The position numbers and the translations under genes were made by a program. Of a stretch of 64,000 bases of DNA, positions 62,333 through 64,000 are shown piece after piece. This DNA is from an uncultured Candidatus Poseidoniales archaeon (GTDB lineage Archaea > Thermoplasmatota > Poseidoniia > Poseidoniales > Poseidoniaceae): contig CAJJAP010000011.1 in assembly GCA_905182185.1 (NCBI GenBank), forward strand, positions 1-64,000, in the 5' to 3' direction. Numbering within the stretch: position 1 is the first letter of the stretch; every line of letters begins with the position of its first letter. Under the pieces are notes generated by a model that ran no database searches, was not told the origin of the DNA, and was given only the letters and a program-made list of their open reading frames with translations.

Positions 62333-62900
62333 GGTCGTCTTCTTCGGGTTCTGGAATCAGTGAGGTATTGGCGTTTGATGCTGCCCATGCGATGTGTTCA
62401 GTCTCTTCCATCATGACTGAATCAATTCCAACATCGCTGACGTTCCATGTTTCACCGGTTTCGTTCCAGAGGTACAACGACCAGTACCAGGAGAAATCAC
62501 TTGGTGCATCGACACCGTTGATGCCGCCTACATTGGTTCCATAGGTTTCGTGAACTGAATAATTGAGGCTAACATTGTTCTCGCCGAAGGCCATCTGAGT
62601 GAGGTTCCATCCAGTTGCATTTTCAGAGAGCATGTCGTGGTCGATTTCATACATCGAAGTTGAGTTGTCAGGATAGAGGACAGCGACATGATGCATCACT
62701 TCCTCATGGTCGTCATGGGTGTCCCCAGGGGTGTCGTCATGGTCATCATGAGTGTCGTCATGGTCGTCGTCGTTTTCTGTAATCCATCCAGTCCAAAACT
62801 CGTCCCATGAAAGATGGCTGTCCTGGTTTGAGTCGAATTCTTCAAGAGCGTGCTCCGGAGTCATTTCTTCGTCATGATCACCGTGTTCATCATGGTCCGT
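62295..62900 (-). CDS. znuA: ZnuA-type zinc-binding lipoprotein, middle part with EF-hand
   Basis: Middle frame of the znuA gene. Contains a His/Asp-rich lead ('DHDEHGDHDEE'), an EF-hand-like loop 'DSNQDSHLSWDEFW', another Asp/His block ('DDDHDDTHDDHDD') and a beta-rich region 'VAVLYPDNSTSMYEI'. Not a normal part of ZnuA, so this is a large insertion in the loop that in other ZnuA proteins carries His-rich metal-capture sequence. Breaks near 62895 and 62310 limit this frame. The track ORF starts at 63077 but its first ~58 residues are a shadow of the preceding frame. Confidence 0.78.
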   Translation of the reverse strand, partial: TDHDEHGDHDEEMTPEHALEEFDSNQDSHLSWDEFWTGWITENDDDHDDTHDDHDDTPGDTHDDHEEVMHHVAVLYPDNSTSMYEIDHDMLSENATGWNLTQMAFGENNVSLNYSVHETYGTNVGGINGVDAPSDFSWYWSLYLWNETGETWNVSDVGIDSVMMEETEHIAWAASNANTSLIPEPEEDDHDDDHDEHDERK

Positions 62901-63774
62901 CATGGTCATCGTCAGCGTCTTCTTCGCCGTGAGTTTCGTCTTCTTCGTGACCATCATGGCCTTCTTCTTCATGACCGTGACCGGCATGGCTTCCGCCCAT
63001 TGGGAGTACGACCATGTCAAATCCATTAGCCCATTCGATTTCAGATTCAAATTCGAGGAGAACTTCACCGGATTCAAGGTGGAAGAGATAAATCACTGTG
63101 TCAGAAGGACAGGAATCTGGATTCATGATAGTTTCTTCTGGCTGAGCGTGATTGTGTGCATCATGTTCATCATGCGATTCATTACCTTCGTCATGCTCAT
63201 CATGGATTTCATTGCCTTCATCATGGTCCTCTTCCTCCTCATGTTCAGGGAAAGCCAAGTTGTAGGTGATGTGCTCCGCATGGAGTTCATCAGATTCGTT
63301 GAGTTCATCCGCATCTTCTCCGAGTGGGATAAACGCTGTCGCACCTTCGCTGAGGTGTTCACAGAGTTCTGAAATTAAAAGAGATTCATAGTCAAGGGTG
63401 TCTTGACCGGATGGCATAGCGTGTGTCATCACTGCAGCAGGGGCATCGCTACCAAGTGCAGACAATGTCGTTTCGACCCAAGGTTCGAGATTGAGGCCGT
63501 GGTAGAAGAACGCATCTCCTGACTGAAGAGCGATTAAATCAGCCGCCGATGGTTCATAATCGTGAACTGGGACATTTGATGGGCTGAGGATTTGAACATT
63601 CAAAGTGTCACCAGCGACTGCAGAAACCAATTGTTCAACGTGGTATGTTGAAACAACGACTGTTCCTAGAGTTCCGTCTTCATTGGGTTCAACGTCGTCA
63701 GAAAGACATCCTGCTAGACTTGATAAAATCATTATTACACTTACAAATATTGCCCGACCACTGTTGCTTCGCAT
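62890..63774 (-). CDS. znuA: ZnuA-type zinc-binding lipoprotein, N-terminal part
   Basis: Begins with a signal and lipobox ('SVIMILSSLAGCLSDD', Cys22) and the first ZnuA lobe: 'VVVSTYHVEQLVSAVAGD' and 'PSNVPVHDYEPSAADLIALQSGDAFFYHGLNLEPWVETTL' (metal His in 'VPVHDYEPS'). Then comes a His/Asp-rich stretch ('EHEEEEDHDEGNEIHDEHDEGNESHDEHD'). The frame breaks near 62895 at 'DDHDGP*'. The three pieces together give about 800 residues, more than twice a usual ZnuA (~300-330). First gene of the znu operon; the 5' leader carries an 11-bp inverted repeat. Confidence 0.87.
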   Translation of the reverse strand: MRSNSGRAIFVSVIMILSSLAGCLSDDVEPNEDGTLGTVVVSTYHVEQLVSAVAGDTLNVQILSPSNVPVHDYEPSAADLIALQSGDAFFYHGLNLEPWVETTLSALGSDAPAAVMTHAMPSGQDTLDYESLLISELCEHLSEGATAFIPLGEDADELNESDELHAEHITYNLAFPEHEEEEDHDEGNEIHDEHDEGNESHDEHDAHNHAQPEETIMNPDSCPSDTVIYLFHLESGEVLLEFESEIEWANGFDMVVLPMGGSHAGHGHEEEGHDGHEEDETHGEEDADDDHDGP

Positions 63775-63804
63775 GGCTTGGCCACCAATATTAACTATTT
63801 AACT

Positions 63805-63844
63805 AAAACTAATAAATTGTAACTTGATAATTATTATTAGTTTT
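63805..63844. promoter_or_regulatory. Candidate Zn-regulator operator in znuA promoter
   Basis: AAAACTAATAA (63805-63815) and TTATTAGTTTT (63834-63844) form a perfect 11-bp inverted repeat separated by 18 bp, 31-70 bp upstream of the znuA start. Two half-sites with a wide spacer match the layout known for NikR-type RHH tetramers. The surrounding AT-rich DNA would also hold the TATA element. Pairing with the RHH gene at the operon end is inference. Confidence 0.5.
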
Positions 63845-63921
63845 CGATTTCACTCTATCCCACACCTTCTGAAATTGAAAACTTGGTTGGAGCAGAGAGA
63901 TATGAACACTTAACTTTCAAA

Positions 63922-64000
63922 ATGGGGAACAATTTCTCAGAAAGTTTGTTGCAGCACCTATGCGAGAGCACGGTTGTTGCTAAATCTAATCTGAGAGTTG
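63922..64000 (+). CDS. Possible 5' end of a gene truncated by the window
   Basis: An open frame with ATG at 63922 ('MGNNFSESLLQHL') runs to the window end without stop; it is open upstream to 63841. Only 26 residues are available and no family is recognisable. It diverges from znuA. Could be chance. Confidence 0.25.
   Translation, partial: MGNNFSESLLQHLCESTVVAKSNLRV

Noticed and set aside
63059-63362. Met/Ser-rich minus ORF 63123-63362 and plus ORF 62902-63372
   Set aside because: Alternate-frame readings of the Asp/His codons of znuA, which give long artificial ORFs rich in Met or Phe/Ile/Val.

Overview
The window reads as a low-GC marine archaeon, most likely a Marine Group II euryarchaeon (Poseidoniales/Poseidoniia). 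Archaeal markers seen directly are RNA polymerase subunit Rpo12/RpoP, ribosomal protein L18Ae/LX, prefoldin alpha and FtsY in the usual archaeal order, diphthine synthase next to a Trm5-type methyltransferase, an RFC-type clamp-loader subunit, a stand-alone GMP synthase amidotransferase subunit and a geranylgeranyl reductase. The many exported lipoproteins and surface proteins with Ig-like, thrombospondin-3 and EF-hand-like modules fit this group. The lineage is inferred from gene content; no marker phylogeny could be run.

Layout. 1-4.9 kb: a type I restriction-modification operon (hsdR-hsdS-hsdM, minus strand) in which hsdM and hsdS are heavily broken and hsdR has one break. 5-11.2 kb: small genes, an SDR and a very large Ig/M60-metallopeptidase surface protein. 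11.2-16 kb: information-processing genes (tRNA-Arg, RFC paralog, Rpo12, tRNA-Asp, GuaA-A) around an unusual gene for two head-to-tail ubiquitin-like domains, each ending in Gly-Gly, plus a Rieske ferredoxin and a repeat-rich class II aldolase-fold protein. 16-28 kb: exported peptidase, large acidic surface protein, Trm5/Dph5, Na+/solute symporter, PqqB-like hydrolase. 28-36 kb: amino-acid metabolism (trans-sulfuration enzyme with divergent Lrp, ThrB2-like kinase), lipid reductase, HAD phosphatase, NERD protein, SemiSWEET, a type II glutamine synthetase with a divergent HTH-CBS regulator. 36-44 kb: exported proteins, epimerase, PyrF, an AlkB-type membrane hydroxylase, a membrane-anchored receiver protein. 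44-46.5 kb: rpl18a-pfdA-ftsY. 46.5-57.4 kb: subtilisin-like surface protease, an actin-like/coiled-coil/DUF4126 operon and a 1406-residue surface protein. 57.5-64 kb: small membrane proteins, an ogt remnant, and a zinc-uptake locus (znuA-znuC-znuB plus a ribbon-helix-helix regulator) with matching inverted repeats.

A recurrent feature is single-base frame breaks in otherwise well-conserved genes, including essential ftsY. Many sit in G or repeat tracts, so a good part probably reflects consensus errors. The restriction operon has a much higher density and looks like real decay.

The most interesting candidates are the tandem ubiquitin-like gene (12751-13176), the actin-like cytoskeletal operon (49878-52836) and the EF-hand/His-Asp-rich zinc-binding lipoprotein with its regulator.
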